Notes: generated from the sequence alone by a model not told the origin. A stretch of 64,000 nucleotides of DNA from Spirometra erinaceieuropaei (GCA_902702965.1 CACRXP010000996.1:137070-201069), one strand, 5' to 3'. Numbered from the stretch's first letter, positions 1 to 12,036 are shown. Numbers and translations: made by a program.

Positions 1-108
1 CAATGCATGCGAAGGAGCATGTCGTGTAAATGCGCACTTAAAACACTTCGTAATTTATTTGGGCAGTAACATTATGGAGTCATTTATACATATAGAAATA
101 GGGCTTAC

Positions 109-205
109 TTTTAACGGTATTCTTTGGTGACTTTCCGGCGGACTGGCAGCCCCGTGATCGTTGCACACATGCTGACATCAGCAAAGCCCACAAAAGGAGG
201 AGCAT
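109..205 (-). CDS. Signal-peptide first exon of a secreted-protein family gene (gene 1, rest off the left edge)
   Basis: ATG at 205-203 opens a 32-codon exon beginning MLLLLWALLMSACVQRSRGC: a hydrophobic signal peptide followed by the Gly-Cys also seen in the exons at 22328 and 41122. The exon ends after one base of codon 33 at a GTAAGC donor (G at 108). Its length is exactly 97 nt, the same as four other first exons in this window. Only 108 bases remain to the window edge, so the second exon is not visible. Protein function is not recognised; secretion is inferred from the signal peptide. Codon reading, length and donor are seen directly; family membership rests on the shared architecture and residues. 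Confidence 0.6.
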
Positions 206-236
206 AATTCTGTAAGGCAGTCCCAACCCTGATTCT

Positions 237-246
237 GTATTTAAAC
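237..246 (-). promoter_or_regulatory. TATA-like box upstream of gene 1
   Basis: On the minus strand this reads GTTTAAATAC and its near edge lies 32 nt upstream of the start codon at 205. The plus-strand paralogue at 41122 has GCATAAATAC at the same 32-nt distance. Between box and ATG both copies share a CTGCCTTA-like stretch. This spacing leaves a very short 5' leader. The function is inferred from position and conservation. Confidence 0.4.
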
Positions 247-249
247 TTC

Positions 250-1430
250 TACGAAGTGAGCCAAAAGGTGAGCGTCGAGGTCACGATCATGTTGTAGGTG
301 TCTGCAGTTCTGTCATATGTGTGCTGCAGACGTGAGGCCTGCTCACACGGTGCGGGGATGATGGAGGTCGACGAACTGATGGCAGGTGCCTTGTTGAGAC
401 TCTTGAGATTTTGCCCCCTAAAACGAGCCACGCAGTGGATTCACTGCATCAACACAGAGGGGCTACATCACTGTCTGGCAGGCGACAGTGATTATACGCA
501 TCCATACAAAAAGGCCTCATTGGGGAGAACGGTGGCACACCGTAGCACAAGCCCACACCGCGCCTATCGGATCGGAGGCGCTCTTTCCACTTGTGCTGAA
601 AATCCTTGTCAGTCGAACACAATGGACGAGGTTGTGTGATAGTACTCGTGGATGCAGCTTTTCGCTGTTACAGTCCGCTGCGTCCCATACCGCCTTAGCT
701 TGACTGGTTTCCTTCATAATATCGGATTCAAACTCTGCATTGGAAGATAATCGGCTAGATGCTGCGCGATTCTGCTACCACTATAGACAAGCTCATGCGC
801 ATGTTACTGCTCCTGCGCACACCTCTGCAATCAAGGTAGAACTGTCATATCGTTCTGACGTATTGCACTTGTAAATACATATCATTTTATTAAACAAATT
901 GTATCTTCATCCTGCGTGTACGCGTTGATTTACAAGCATTCTGAACTCGGCAGCAAGTTACTGCGCTCTGCGACAGTGCAACCTTAAAATTTGCATGACG
1001 AAAGAAGGTGTCCGGATGTAATGCATGCTGCGCCGGACCAAATTTGCCCTGCTCGGCTAATCTGATATTTTAAAACACCCGAACCAAGCTGCTAATTTTA
1101 TGTCAGCTAAAAGAGACATAACGCTTTTGGTGTAGTTATCAGGCCGCGAGGGTCATTGCTACTGTGCTTCATCGACTTTGCGGGGGATGATTTACGTTCT
1201 GCACTTAACACTATTCTAATCCCCATTTGGATGTTTTATTCCAAAACTTCCATTACTTCCAGTGGGCGTGTTGGATGATTGCGGAGGAGGAAGTGGTGCT
1301 TAAACAAAGTCAATGGAACAATATACGACTTACCTGTTAGTGGCCTGCATATTTGCCTCGTGTGAGGTGGCAGTTGGCGAGTCATCCCGAAGGCCGTCCA
1401 CAAACTCTCTACCAAACAGCTGACTAACGA
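250..1430. other. No gene recognised
   Basis: Short open frames overlap on both strands here (about 249-720) but none has a signal peptide, domain motif or matching copy elsewhere in the window. The part next to 250 is presumably the upstream region of gene 1. I see nothing else to report. Confidence 0.4.
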
Positions 1431-3200
1431 CTGAATTAAAGCGATTCAACATGAATCCGGCAACAAAACAGGAGACGCACAGCTAATGGATTTTATCGCT
1501 GCAGTAGAAGTGGTACTTTTAAAAACGGAGGCCGCAGAAGACTGCAAGAACGCGATTCGCCAGCGAGTCGCATCCCTCATCCTATTCCATAGGAAACGCC
1601 GAGCCATCCTCTCAGTGGTGATGAAGGTCATAAGGGAATTAAGGAATAAAAAATAAATGGTCATTATTCCATCGGACAAATGGCGGACAACCGTGGTCCT
1701 AGACAATTTTGCGTACAAAACGAAAGCCCAGGACCTAATAAACGGCATTCAGCCATACAAAGTCGCTGACATCGATCCCATGAAGACACTGGTAGGCATA
1801 ATCAACAAGAGCCTGAACCAAATGAGGAAACAAAAGACAATATCCAAGAAAAGGATTTGAGAAAGATCCAGTCACAAGATGCTGCCATAGCGAGTTTCTA
1901 TGCTTTGTCGAAAATCCACAAGCCAAAATTTACCCTACGACCCTCTGTGGCGCTAAAGTCAAAGCTAACTACGGACTGGCTAAATGGCTCGCTAAGCATT
2001 TAAAGAAGCTGGCGGACGGTTCAGAACACAAGACCTTACCTTTAACACACTTACTGGAAAAAAAACTAAAAGGAGTTTTAATAGCCGCCGACAAGGCAAT
2101 GGTGTCCTTTGACGTCGTCTCTCTATTCACCTCCATCCCAAAAAGAATTGGACATGAAAGTCACCAAAGACCTACTAGAGTGAAAATACGATGAAGAGGG
2201 GAACCCGTTTGAGAGAAAGCAGGCGATAGACTACTTTAAACGGTCAAATTTATGAGCAAATCCAGGGAAACTCATTGGGGTCCACAATTTCCGGCTACCT
2301 GGCTGAGGCGGTCATATAGGAACTGGAAGAAGAAAAATTTGGAATATTTCCTTTCCTCGACGTTCAGGTAACGAGGAAACAAGATGGAACCCTGCAGACT
2401 GGTGTTTTTCGAAAAGCGACAGACATGGAGAAAATTCTCCACCATAACAGCAAACATCCCTGTCGCATAAACAGAGCTGCATCTGGACGCTTTTTCGCCG
2501 CATCAACGCACACTGTAGCACAGAAGCCAAGAAGCTGCGGGAGCGTGAAACCCTTTGGCACCTCTTGCTTGTCAGTGGATATCTGCGCAGTTTTGGAAAC
2601 AAATGCCTATACCAAGACATACGAGGGTCAACAGTGAGACCACTCAAGAACCTGAAATTTTCCGCGTTCTGCCTTACGTGAGAGACGTCTCTGAAGCCAT
2701 TGAGGGCATGCTAAGGCCCCTAAGCGTGGGTGTTGGACACAGACCGGAGGCTACCATCCACTGCTTACTCGTGCAATCCAAGGGTCGGCTTACACCTGCA
2801 GACACGTCGGGCGTCATTTACCGCACAAATGTCTAGACTAGCTAGCCAATTACTGCGGAATGACGGACAAACGGCTGCGCACGCGCGGGCATGAGCACGA
2901 CTTAGGCCTAAAGCGAGAGGATGTACGCTCGCTCGTCGCCATGGGCAGTCTAGAAAATAATCACGTGTAATGCTTTGACGGTGCCAAAGTGCTCGGCCGA
3001 GTCGAAATCAGCTGGCGAGAGAAGTAATTGAGGCCTGGAAATCAGACGCCAACTTGATCAACCGCTGTATTGATTTACATTTACGCGCGAGAGGAGGGCC
3101 AATCAGAAGACAGCGGGACGAATGCGAGCGCAGACGGCCTATTTAAACCCTGCATTTCTCAATTAGTATATCTTTGATGATGTGCTCGACCATGAGTAGG
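1430..3200 (+). mobile_element. Degenerate Penelope-like element, RT plus GIY-YIG (family 3)
   Basis: Plus-strand frames, broken by many shifts and stops, spell the PLE order. There is an N-terminal extension (about 1490-1650). An MVIIPSDKWRTTVVLD block at 1657 corresponds to the usual ADKGxSTVVLD block, and MVSFDVVSLFTSIP follows at about 2100. A QIQGNSLGSTISGYLAEAV-like block lies near 2250-2310 and SGVIYR starts the endonuclease near 2805. The GIY-YIG part runs NYCGMTDKRLRTRGHEHD to an INRCIDL block near 3060. PLEs are retroelements whose RT is fused to a C-terminal GIY-YIG endonuclease. No intact ORF remains, so this is a fossil. A possible polyadenylation signal AATAAATAAA-like stretch lies near 3211. 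Confidence 0.75.
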
Positions 3201-3229
3201 AGATGTCAGATAAATAAATCTTCTTCCAT

Positions 3230-3830
3230 AGATATCACCTTATCTTCCTCTCCATTGTGAACTGGATGTCTGGGAAGATGTAGTTGAGGTGTTGCGTGAA
3301 TTCTCCAATCTTGTCCCGATTGATGATGACAAATGTGTCAGGGACATACCGTACCCGCAGTCGTGGCCGATAGTGGTCGATAACCAGTGCCTGCTGTCGC
3401 TGTGACACTTCCTCAGCAATCAAGATGGATGACAATGACACCATGGGTGTACCTTTATCTTTTTCCTACACAGCTCCGATAAAGCGGAATAAAGTCTTCA
3501 AGCAGTGCTTGGGGAGATCTTGCGTTTTTTGTCCGTTTCGTCCTTCCGTTCTTCTACCAAGGCTTTTAGGGGTTCCACCACGAGATGCTGTAGGATGGAG
3601 GTGAAAAGTGGTAGTACGTCGTCAGAAACCATCACTTCGTCATCTGTGAATCGAACACCTTGCAGCCTTCTGACGAACCTTTCGGCTGAGTGGATGCTTG
3701 TTTCCGAACACTGAGTTAGAAATTTCAGACGCTGGAATAGCTTCTTGTCGAGGTCAAACGTTGGGGCGCCTTTTACAAGAAAAATCAGCCGTTGGGGAGT
3801 TCCGGGTTTAGGGACCTTGACCTGTCAGCA
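3230..3830 (-). mobile_element. PLE reverse-transcriptase fragment, antisense to its neighbour
   Basis: The minus strand carries, from high to low coordinate, a KVPKPGTPQRLIF block, SVSSDVLPLFTSI-like sequence near 3600, and RVRYVPDTFVIINRDK at about 3345-3300, followed by FTQHLNYIFPDIQFTMERK. These match the PLE palm and thumb (compare the element at 33180). The catalytic YVDD reads YVPD here, so one catalytic aspartate is lost. GIY-YIG is absent on this strand. The fragment meets the 3' end of the previous PLE at about 3215, giving a tail-to-tail arrangement. Confidence 0.65.
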
Positions 3831-4880
3831 CTCCTGGCGCAATGTTATGATTGGGTAATGTCGTCTCCACTTTTCCTTGAGGCATACTGGAGTAGACTGA
3901 AAAGTAAACGTCACGAGGGAGGCCCTGTATGTGATCGAGCTGTGTGGGCTTATATAGCCGAAGTAGAGTATCATCTTTGGTTTGGCCTCAAAGCCAAGTC
4001 TTTGACAGATGCCTGGGAACTGTTCCTGTCCCATATTTTGCAGACTTATCCTATTTCAAAGTGATTTTGTTTTGTAATAAACCACCACAATGCGAATGTA
4101 TGCCGTATATTCAGGTGTACATGTATAACAATACGGAGAGTTGGGTAACAGCGTCGATCGTCCATGTAACCTCGTGCGATGTTCTTTCGGCCAGCCCATG
4201 TTAGGCCGTGGCAGAAACTTCAAGTAGTGCGCGAAAGTAGATCTGCAACCGCTGATATAGCCTGAAGGAGTTTGAATCCTCTGCTAAAGTTATTATTAAT
4301 AGGTAGCGGATTTTTTAGGTGCCATCTGCCGATTGTTATCAAAACAGGCTCCAGCTTTACAGGATAACAATGCCGTGATACAAAGTACCATTAGTAAGTA
4401 CATTATCTTCCCTAAACTAGGTTTCTGCACTGCAAATGTTTTATGGTCCCATAATCAACAGCTGCTAAACCACTGCTACTAATAATTATACTCAACATTC
4501 TGAATAAACCAGGTGTTTAAATATGTTTGTGGGTCTGTGATGACCAATTCAGACCAGCCCAACATTCATTAATCTGCAGCTGTCTGTCCTGAACCAATGA
4601 TAATCTTGAAATCTATGATTGGAAACTTAGGCTTGAACATATCGGATGCTGCAGGTTTTGAACAATTCTTTTACAGACGGCTTGTCTGGACACCTGTTTT
4701 TAGGAAATAAGAAATGTGCGCAGTAGAGGTATTTGAAAACTTCAACTAGAACTCCTGTCTCTGGAAAAGAAGTGATAACGACTGAATTGTGATCCTCCTT
4801 GGTAATTGCATTCTTTTTCCATAGTTCAGTAATCTGGAGTCAATGAGAGAACCAAATACACAGACAATTGTCGACGATGT
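3831..4880. other. No gene recognised
   Basis: Frames at 3792-4064 (plus) and 4746-4946 (minus) have no domain motif that I can name. The first 200 bases may be decayed PLE sequence continuing from the fragment at 3230-3830. Otherwise I see nothing. Confidence 0.3.
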
Positions 4881-5480
4881 ACTGTGGAATATTACACAAG
4901 CGCAGTTGCGTATGGCTTCGTTCAGATGCACGGCAGTGTAATGCAAGACAAGGTTGTTGAATTACAAAAATTTGAACGGATACTGAGTGCTAATGGTTTC
5001 CCGCGCAACATTGTAAATCAGTACATACGAAACCAACACCAGAGAGGAAATCCAACTGCCCTACAATTTTGTGGGGTTCTTCATACGTGAAAAACGTCTC
5101 AGGAGCTATCAGCCGCCTTCTCACCTCAAACACAAACACAGGCACGCAGGTCGGTAACAAGCGTCAGGCCACAAGTCATGAGGCCGAAAGACCCAGTGTC
5201 ACGGATGGAGACGTCAGGAGTCGTTTGCCGTATCTGGTACAGTTGCGGACAAACAACTACGTCGGAGAAACTGGAAGATTAATGTAGACGCGAATTGCCG
5301 GGCACGCGGCAGCAGTGGAGCGTGGAGACGCTAGCTCTCAGGTTGTGGCTCATTTTAAGGGACCCGACCATAATTTCAAGTTTAAAGAGGCCAAAATCCT
5401 CCCAACGGACGATAACCGCTTGAGCCGCGTGGAGCAGATGGACCTGTTGTGTGCCGCTCAGCATGAATTTCGTCATGATC
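4880..5480 (+). mobile_element. PLE fragment: RT C-terminus and GIY-YIG domain (family 1)
   Basis: The DKVVELQKFERILSANGFPR block at about 4945 aligns with the corresponding block of the element at 33180 (KIAELQ...FKANGYPRKFVN). A broken SGVVCRIWYSCGQ start of GIY-YIG lies at about 5215. HAAAVERGDASSQVVAHF follows at 5300-5360 and FKEAKILPTDDNRLSR at 5380-5430. It is 5'-truncated, frame-shifted and non-functional. Family 1 elements use the motif SGVVYRIWCSCGQ. Confidence 0.7.
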
Positions 5481-5689
5481 CTCCCTGCCTTTATTCGCAG
5501 AAAAAAATAGAAAAGAGCCACAGACCAGGCCGTGCCGTGGAGATCATCATTTTGCTAAGACGGCGTTTGATAACGTTCGTCTTGGACGATTCCTACAGAA
5601 GATTTGGGAGGGTACAGGGCAACGTTTTTATTTGCATTAACAGTTTCCTGCCATCCAGGCTTCAAAAAGTAATCGCTGGTACCACTTAA

Positions 5690-6971
5690 TCCAAATGGGT
5701 GGTACCGCAGAGTTAAGCCTTGCCTCCTCTCCTTTACCTCATCTATAGGAACGACTGACCTTCAGACCTTGAATGCGATGGCATGATGTTTGCAGATGAT
5801 ATAAAAATCTGGAAAACAATATGCTGTGTTGACGACTCGCAGAAACTACAGGAAGATATTAATAAGTTAGCTGCATGGTCCTGGAGGTGAATTCTAGCAT
5901 TGAAAATATCCAAATGTGTAGTCTGGCGACTAGAATCTGGCCAATTAATTGTGGTTCCACTAAAAGACCTAGGTTTCTGGACATGTTCAAACTTGCTGCT
6001 CTCCCAGCACTTTAAAATAGCCTTTCGAAAGGCAACCAGCATCATGCACTGGATTAGATGAGCCGTCAGAATCTTCACCTCCGAAATTTTCTCACGAATA
6101 TTTAGCACGTTCTTCAGACTGCATTTGGATTTCAGTAAAAAGCGGCGTTCTGCAGGGTTCAGTCTTGTCCCTCTCCTTTTCCTCATCTATCAAAATGACT
6201 GACCTTCAGATCTTGAATGCTATGGCATGATAATTGCACATGAAATAAAGATCTGGAAAACAATAAGCTGTGTTGACGACTCGCAGAAATTACAAGTAGA
6301 TGTTCGTAAGTTGGCTGCATGGTCCAGCAAGTGAATTCTAGCATTTAACGTATCCAAATGTGTAGTCTTGCTACTGGAATCTGGTCGGTGGTGCCTTCCA
6401 GAACACCAGCAGTCGATGAATGGGGTTCCAGTAAAAGATCTTGGTGTCTGGACATGTTCAAACTTGCTGCTTTGCCATCACATCAGAAGAGTCATTCAAA
6501 AAGCAGCTAGTATCATACACTGGATTAAATGTGCCGTCAGAGTCTTTCCTTCCGAACTCCTCTCACGAATATTCAGCACGTTCCTCCCGCCGCATTTAGA
6601 ATAAGGAATGCCATAGGCAGGTGCAACGACGGGCCACAAAACTGGTGAACGGTCGCAGGATTCTGTCATACCCAGAAAGACTGAACCTGCTAAACTTGTT
6701 CCCCCTATCATGTAGACGAATGAGTTGTTACCTGTAATTTGCATTCCGCATTATCCACGGGCATGAATGTTCGCTCAATTCTGAAGACTTCTTTGAATTC
6801 ACGACCTTGAGTCACATGCGCGGTTATCCGTACAAACTCAAGCGGGAGCGTTCACGCCTAGACCATCGGAAGTTTTCCTTTAGCCAGCCTGTTGATCGAC
6901 CGGGGAAATCGCTCGCAAGTGAAATGGTGACATATGATACAATGGCTGTTTTCAAAAAAACAGCCGGATAG
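5690..6971 (+). mobile_element. LINE reverse-transcriptase tail, partly duplicated in tandem
   Basis: Two successive plus-strand copies read a broken frame: LxYxND after a GSVLS-like block, FADDIKIWK, a DSQKLQEDINKLAAWS-like block, KDLGxWTCSNLLL and a RIFSTFLPPHLE-like block. Copy 1 is at 5700-6130 and copy 2 at 6140-6600. Only copy 2 continues into the RRATKLVNG, YPERLNLLNLFPLSCRR, FRIIHGHECS and HMRGYPYKLK blocks up to a stop near 6970. The same order of blocks ends the LINE at 9477-11333, so this is a related non-LTR family. Copy 1 keeps FADD; copy 2 reads IAHEIKIWK. Both have stops, so the element is dead. Confidence 0.7.
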
Positions 6972-9104
6972 TTTGAAGTCTGATAATCGATGACTCTCAC
7001 TGCAGGACTATCTGCGGTCAGCCATACATTTTATTTTTTTCGATTTCATCCCTATGTTGCACGTCCCTGACTGTCTCAAGCTACGCAAATGACCGCAGTT
7101 TATGCTGATTGTATATAATTGCACTTAAAATTTCATATGCCGATTGAAAAGACCTCCTGTCGTACCCTTCGCAGTCCCGCACCTTGAAGAATTTTTCCGT
7201 AAACAAACAAACAAATGCTTATTAATGTGGGCATTTAACATTCATATTGTGACTGCCGTCCCCAATAGGGTCATGCAAGGTACTGCCTGTTACCCCAAAA
7301 ATGCAAAAAATATAAATCTCACTCGAGTAAGTCATCTCTAAATGAAGTGTTTATAAATAGTATCATTCAAACACTTATAACCAACATGCTTTACGTATAG
7401 CGACTACTTCGTATTCGTCCTGTTTAATGCGGAACTGCGAGCTTTTTATAAAAGAGTAAAAACAGGAAGGTTATTATAAAGCAGTGGGTAACTTCTTAGT
7501 TTCCGTATTGTTAAAATGTTATTGGAGCATTAAAACAACAGGCGTCTGTTTTGCATTAAATAATCCCGATTCGGTTATTTAAATCTGAGAGGCGTACCAA
7601 ATTACTGTGCGCACCAGGGCATGGGATAATCAGCATCTTCAAAACGACACTTCGAAGGAAACCTGCATGCTTTTTGCTTTGTCAGGAATCATCTCTTTTT
7701 CACTTATTTTCCTAGCATCTGAAAACACGTCAGTTTCTATAACCATCACGCCCTTCAAATGTGAACGAGATGTTTTACTCGAGTAGGCTAAGTGATGTTA
7801 TTGTTTCAGTAAATCAGTAGTTATGCATTTTACTCGGTAGTTTTTTCCCCGTTGCGACAAATGAACCTACAGGAAATCGGCGATAATTTTTATTACCGGT
7901 GAAATGTATGAACTATTAACAAACGCATAGGCTTTCGCCGTCGATAAGAATAACATTTGCGAAAGCCCAGATTTTACTAAGTATAAAAGCAAAAAACATA
8001 ATAAACGACGCACAGTCCGGCATGTAAATACGGTCCAGCAAATTATTTTTTATTATTACACCATAAACGCTTAGGGGAACAATACTGGAATTTTTAAAAT
8101 TGCCAACACGTCCACGCTTATCAGAACTGCCTCTCGCGTAGATTAGCTTGCAGACTGACTGCAAGTAGGCAAGTCTACATTTGAAAAACAAAGAGATTAT
8201 TGCGTGTCCGTTGTTATTTATGATCGTAACCGGCGGGATTTTTAAATTTTCCACTGATGGCATTCATGTGCTGTCTGCTTTTGGACAATGTGACTGCGCA
8301 CTATATATGCCACTGGATGCTGGCAGATGACTATCACATTGTAATCTAAATTTTCACTTATTGTAACTAAACGACTTTGATGCGACCGAAAAAACAGGCA
8401 TTGCCAAATTTTCAGTCGTTTATGAAACCGGCGACGGTCGGTGATTGACAACCGTATCATACATATTCTTCATCGTCCCTGCGTTTATCAACGTCTACGA
8501 TTATGACTTGGAGTTTAAATCTGCTACCTCTGCTAAATACCGTTCCTGGTCTACTGATATCCTCTCAAGATGTTCGACTCATTTGGTCAACTTAACTGCT
8601 TGTCTGTCGGCAACGCGCCGAAACGCGCACTGTACTGTACGTGACCAATCTCATGTAATCTCATAACAGAAACTGACGAGAGAATTTCTGCAGGCCTAAA
8701 CATTGAGAATTTTGTTCGCGCCTCCACTTCCTTCAATAAAATGTCCTTTTCTTGTGCGGAAATTGTGTTTACATAATTATATCAAGTAAAATATTAGAAT
8801 TTTTTTTAGCGAAAATGGACGTTGGAATATATTCGTGCAATTTCCTATGCTAATACCTGTCCTAGACTCTGGTTACGCACCTGAGCGACTTTTTCCTTGA
8901 AAGGATAGCATTTTATTCGCGAGAGTTTTAATAAAGAGATTTAGGCGAACTTAAAAATGTATTTTCTGTCCGGTGTAAACCGTGGTGCTCAACCTGCTAA
9001 GAAAAGGGTTATTTTAAGAAACCCAGAGATTTTATCAATTCGTAAATGTCAAATTAGCAGATCTGTGCGATTTGGTGCCATAAAGTGCAGTAAGCACGCG
9101 GATA
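6972..9104. other. No gene recognised; possible LINE 3' UTR at the start
   Basis: The first 150 bases after 6971 are probably the 3' UTR of the preceding LINE tail. The remainder is AT-rich with only short frames on both strands (for example 7916-8263 minus and 8445-8666 plus). None has a motif, signal peptide or paralogue that I can see. Confidence 0.3.
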
Positions 9105-9476
9105 GTTCAGTTCAGTTCAGTTTATTTAGGGAAATGTAGGTCTTCACCTTTGAACTTCCTATTTGTTTACAAACAACTGCAAAATCTCAAAAACTCGAAA
9201 AGGTATCATAAAGGAACAACTAATCGGAAAAGCGTCAGGTCTGTACAGACAAACAAACTGTCTCGAATTTTAGTGGTACGAGCAGTTGTAGAGCTGTCGT
9301 TTCGAGTGCAGCGAAATAAATAATATATCCGGTGACAAAATTGGCATATGTGCATGTCAGTAAGCGTAGGCGATGAGTTGGCACAATAATACATTCAATT
9401 TAAAATGTTACTGAAATATACCAAGTAGTATTATAATAACGGAATTTGTCGAGGTTACAAAGATCGGGGTGGTAAT

Positions 9477-11333
9477 TTAGTGGACACTGCTACACAAATC
9501 CAGTTTCCTCTTAAAGACCTCGACGGAAGCAGACATAACGACATCCACAGGCAGGGCATTCCAGGCTTCTAGCATTCTGTTGGAGAAGAAGAACTTTCGT
9601 GTGTCCAGTTTGGCCCCTGTCACACGTAGTTTGAATGGATGGCCTCGTAGATTTGTGTTGGTTGCTAACTCGAAGAAGTCCCCCGGTACGAGGCTGCAGT
9701 CCTGACCGCGTATGATACGGAAGGCTTGTATCAGGTTATCCCGTAACTGCCTGTAACTCAAGGGAAAGAGATCAAGGTTAGCTAACCGCGTTGCATATGG
9801 TAGTGAACCCTGTCCTGCCACAAGTTTCGTTGCACGCCTTTGAACCCTTTCAAGGATGCTGAGGTCATTCGCGGTCCAGGGTCTCCAAGCTTGGATAGCA
9901 AATTCTATTTGCGGACGCAGAAAAGTTCGAAAGACTTTAGCGAAGCAGTCTTCATCAAAGGCAGAGAAAGCCCGCTTGACAAGGTAGAGGACTGACATTG
10001 CAGACTTGGCTATCTTCGTGCAGTGCAGCGAGGGTTTGAGCGAGGTCGTAATCCATACTCCCAAGTCCTTCTGCGAGTCCACTTCTTGCAGTGGTATACC
10101 GTCTAGACAGTAGGCCATATGGTTCGGAGAGCGAGCTCTGCCGACTCGTAGAATATTGCACTTTTTATCGTTGAACGACAGAAGCCAGGCCTTTGACCAC
10201 TGTTGGAGTCGGTTTAGGTTCTCCTGCAGATGCTCTTCGTCATCTGCAGTTCGAATGACGCTCCAGAGCTTAATGTCATCCGCAAACATGGCGACACCAC
10301 AATCCAGTCCACTCACGCAATCGTTGACGTAAATGATGAACAAAGTAGGACCAAGAACTGAGCCTTGGGGAACACCGCTTTCAGCGGCAACCTCCGTCGA
10401 CTCCTGGCCACCGACATGGACAGTTTGACAACGGTCTAATAGGAAGCTTTGAATCCATTTTAAGAGGTTACCCCTAACGCCTGTTCGGCTCAGTTTGTGC
10501 AGGAGTCGCTGATGTGGGACATTATCAAATGCCTTTTTAAAGTCGATATAGACTACATGCAGCGCATTGCCTTCATCAACTGACCGAGTCCAACGTTCCA
10601 AACAGTTGAGCAAGTTAGTCACGCAAGACCTGCCACTACGAAACCCATGCTGCGCATCAGATAATAAATTATGCTGCTCTAGGAAGCGCATCAGCTCTCG
10701 CTTGATTATTTTCTTCATGAGTTTGCAGCAGATAGAGGTGAGACTAATTGGCCTACAATTGTTTGCAGAGGTATTGCTGCCTCCTTTATGCAGTGGTGTG
10801 ATCCGCGCAGATTTCCAGTCGGCGGGCAAGCAGCCGGCTTCGAACGAGGCTTGGAAAAGCCTGGACAATTGTTGGGCTAGTTCGGCAGCGAGCTCCTTCA
10901 GTAACTTAGGCGGTATGTCGTCTGGAGCTGGTGATTTCGACTCGTTTAGCTTCATTAGCTCTTTGCGAACCGTCGCTTCATCAAAAGATACAGACTCAAT
11001 TTTTGGACCCTCATCGAAGTCGTAGTCGGGAGGAGTAAATGCACTTTCACTAGTAAAGATGGATTTGAAAAATTGTGAAAAGTGCTCAGCTTTTTCTCCA
11101 TCCTCACTAATCTTTACGTCTCCGCTTGTCTTCAGGAGGGGGGTTCGTTCTCTGTTTCGTGTGCTGCTTCTTATGTAGCTGTAGAATAATTTTTGATTTT
11201 CCATAGCACGATTCAATAGGTCTTTATCAAAACTTTGCCGTGTCCTAAGGGTCAGTCGCTTGACTAAGTTCCTCTGTATTTTGTATGCGATTATGGATGC
11301 AGGAGTCCCATCAGTAAGAGATTTCTGCCACAA
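9477..11333 (-). CDS. LINE reverse transcriptase (618-residue open frame)
   Basis: The frame is the reverse transcriptase that copies the element RNA at the nicked target. It contains, in order, LNESKSPAPDDIPPKLLKEL, a WKSARITPLHKGG block, NNCRPISLTS, LLSDAQHGFRSGRSC, YIDFKKAFDNVPH, SGVPQGSVLGP (about residue 319), the catalytic MFADDIKLW (about residues 348-355), and a thumb with FNDKKCNILRVG and KDLGVWI. The C-terminal region is shared with the tail at 5690-6971. The first methionine is not the true start: the frame continues upstream through a frameshift in a run of seven A (minus strand) at 11340-11346. All catalytic aspartates appear intact. Confidence 0.92.
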   Translation of the reverse strand: MWQKSLTDGTPASIIAYKIQRNLVKRLTLRTRQSFDKDLLNRAMENQKLFYSYIRSSTRNRERTPLLKTSGDVKISEDGEKAEHFSQFFKSIFTSESAFTPPDYDFDEGPKIESVSFDEATVRKELMKLNESKSPAPDDIPPKLLKELAAELAQQLSRLFQASFEAGCLPADWKSARITPLHKGGSNTSANNCRPISLTSICCKLMKKIIKRELMRFLEQHNLLSDAQHGFRSGRSCVTNLLNCLERWTRSVDEGNALHVVYIDFKKAFDNVPHQRLLHKLSRTGVRGNLLKWIQSFLLDRCQTVHVGGQESTEVAAESGVPQGSVLGPTLFIIYVNDCVSGLDCGVAMFADDIKLWSVIRTADDEEHLQENLNRLQQWSKAWLLSFNDKKCNILRVGRARSPNHMAYCLDGIPLQEVDSQKDLGVWITTSLKPSLHCTKIAKSAMSVLYLVKRAFSAFDEDCFAKVFRTFLRPQIEFAIQAWRPWTANDLSILERVQRRATKLVAGQGSLPYATRLANLDLFPLSYRQLRDNLIQAFRIIRGQDCSLVPGDFFELATNTNLRGHPFKLRVTGAKLDTRKFFFSNRMLEAWNALPVDVVMSASVEVFKRKLDLCSSVH

Positions 11334-11490
11334 TCTCCGTTTTTTTATTTATTTCCTTTTTTAACGCCTGGGTCAGCCACCGGGGTCGTTTGTTTAGCCC
11401 CTTCCGTGAAAGCGGACAGTGGTTTGTCAGGAGAACATGCAATAATTCACTGAACCATTGCCAATCCTCCTCTCTATTTCCGGAAAACGC

Positions 11491-12036
11491 TCATGCCCAG
11501 TCCGTATTGTTGATTTCGGCCTTCATTTGATCGAAGTCCCCACGCCAAATATTTCTTCTAATTTTGGTGGGCTGTTCAGGCACGGAAAAGATTGAATAGT
11601 CCCATTGAAGTACAACGTGATCGCTTCGACCTAAGGGAGGCAGACATTGTACCTCATCTATGCTGTCCATAGATTTCGTGAGTACCAGGTCCAAGCAGTT
11701 TGACTGTTGCCCCTCACGGGCCCTCGTGGGAAATAGGACGTGCTGTGTGAGAAATGACCTGAGCGCCATGTCCAAGAAGCGTCGGTCGAAAGCTAGTTCT
11801 GGGCCGCGCGCGTATAGTAAACTCCAGTCAATGAGCGATGCATTGAAGTCGCCCATGATCAGGACGTCAGGCCGGAGAGCAAATCGTCCTAGCTCCTCTA
11901 ACGGACGAGCGTCAGCCTCGGGGTCACTCCTCGGTGGTCCATAGACGGTCAGAACTTCAAGGCTATGTGATCCTGGTACCCTTATAGGGATTCCTTTGTT
12001 TAAGTGGACTGAAACTATTTTGCCGTTTGGAAAATT
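11491..12036 (-). pseudogene. LINE AP-like endonuclease domain, N-terminally truncated
   Basis: The minus strand reads SLEVLTVYGPPRSD, then DVLIMGDFNASLIDW (catalytic GDFN block), a LDLVLT block, and GRSDHVVLQW (catalytic SDH block), so this is the C-terminal half of an exonuclease/endonuclease/phosphatase-fold domain. A TAG just upstream of 12036 marks the truncation point, and unrelated AT-rich DNA follows. The domain ends at a TGA (11493-11491), but the same frame resumes after it (SGNREEDWQWFSELL) until the A-run frameshift near 11343. In the full element it would nick target DNA for the RT. Confidence 0.85.

Noticed and set aside
5743..6186. 147-codon minus-strand open frame
   Set aside because: It is the shadow of the LINE RT remnant on the plus strand, which shows recognisable FADDIKIWK and DLG blocks; the minus-strand protein has no motif.
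10567..11025. 152-codon plus-strand frame inside the LINE
   Set aside because: Antisense to the well-supported reverse transcriptase at 9477-11333; no independent evidence.
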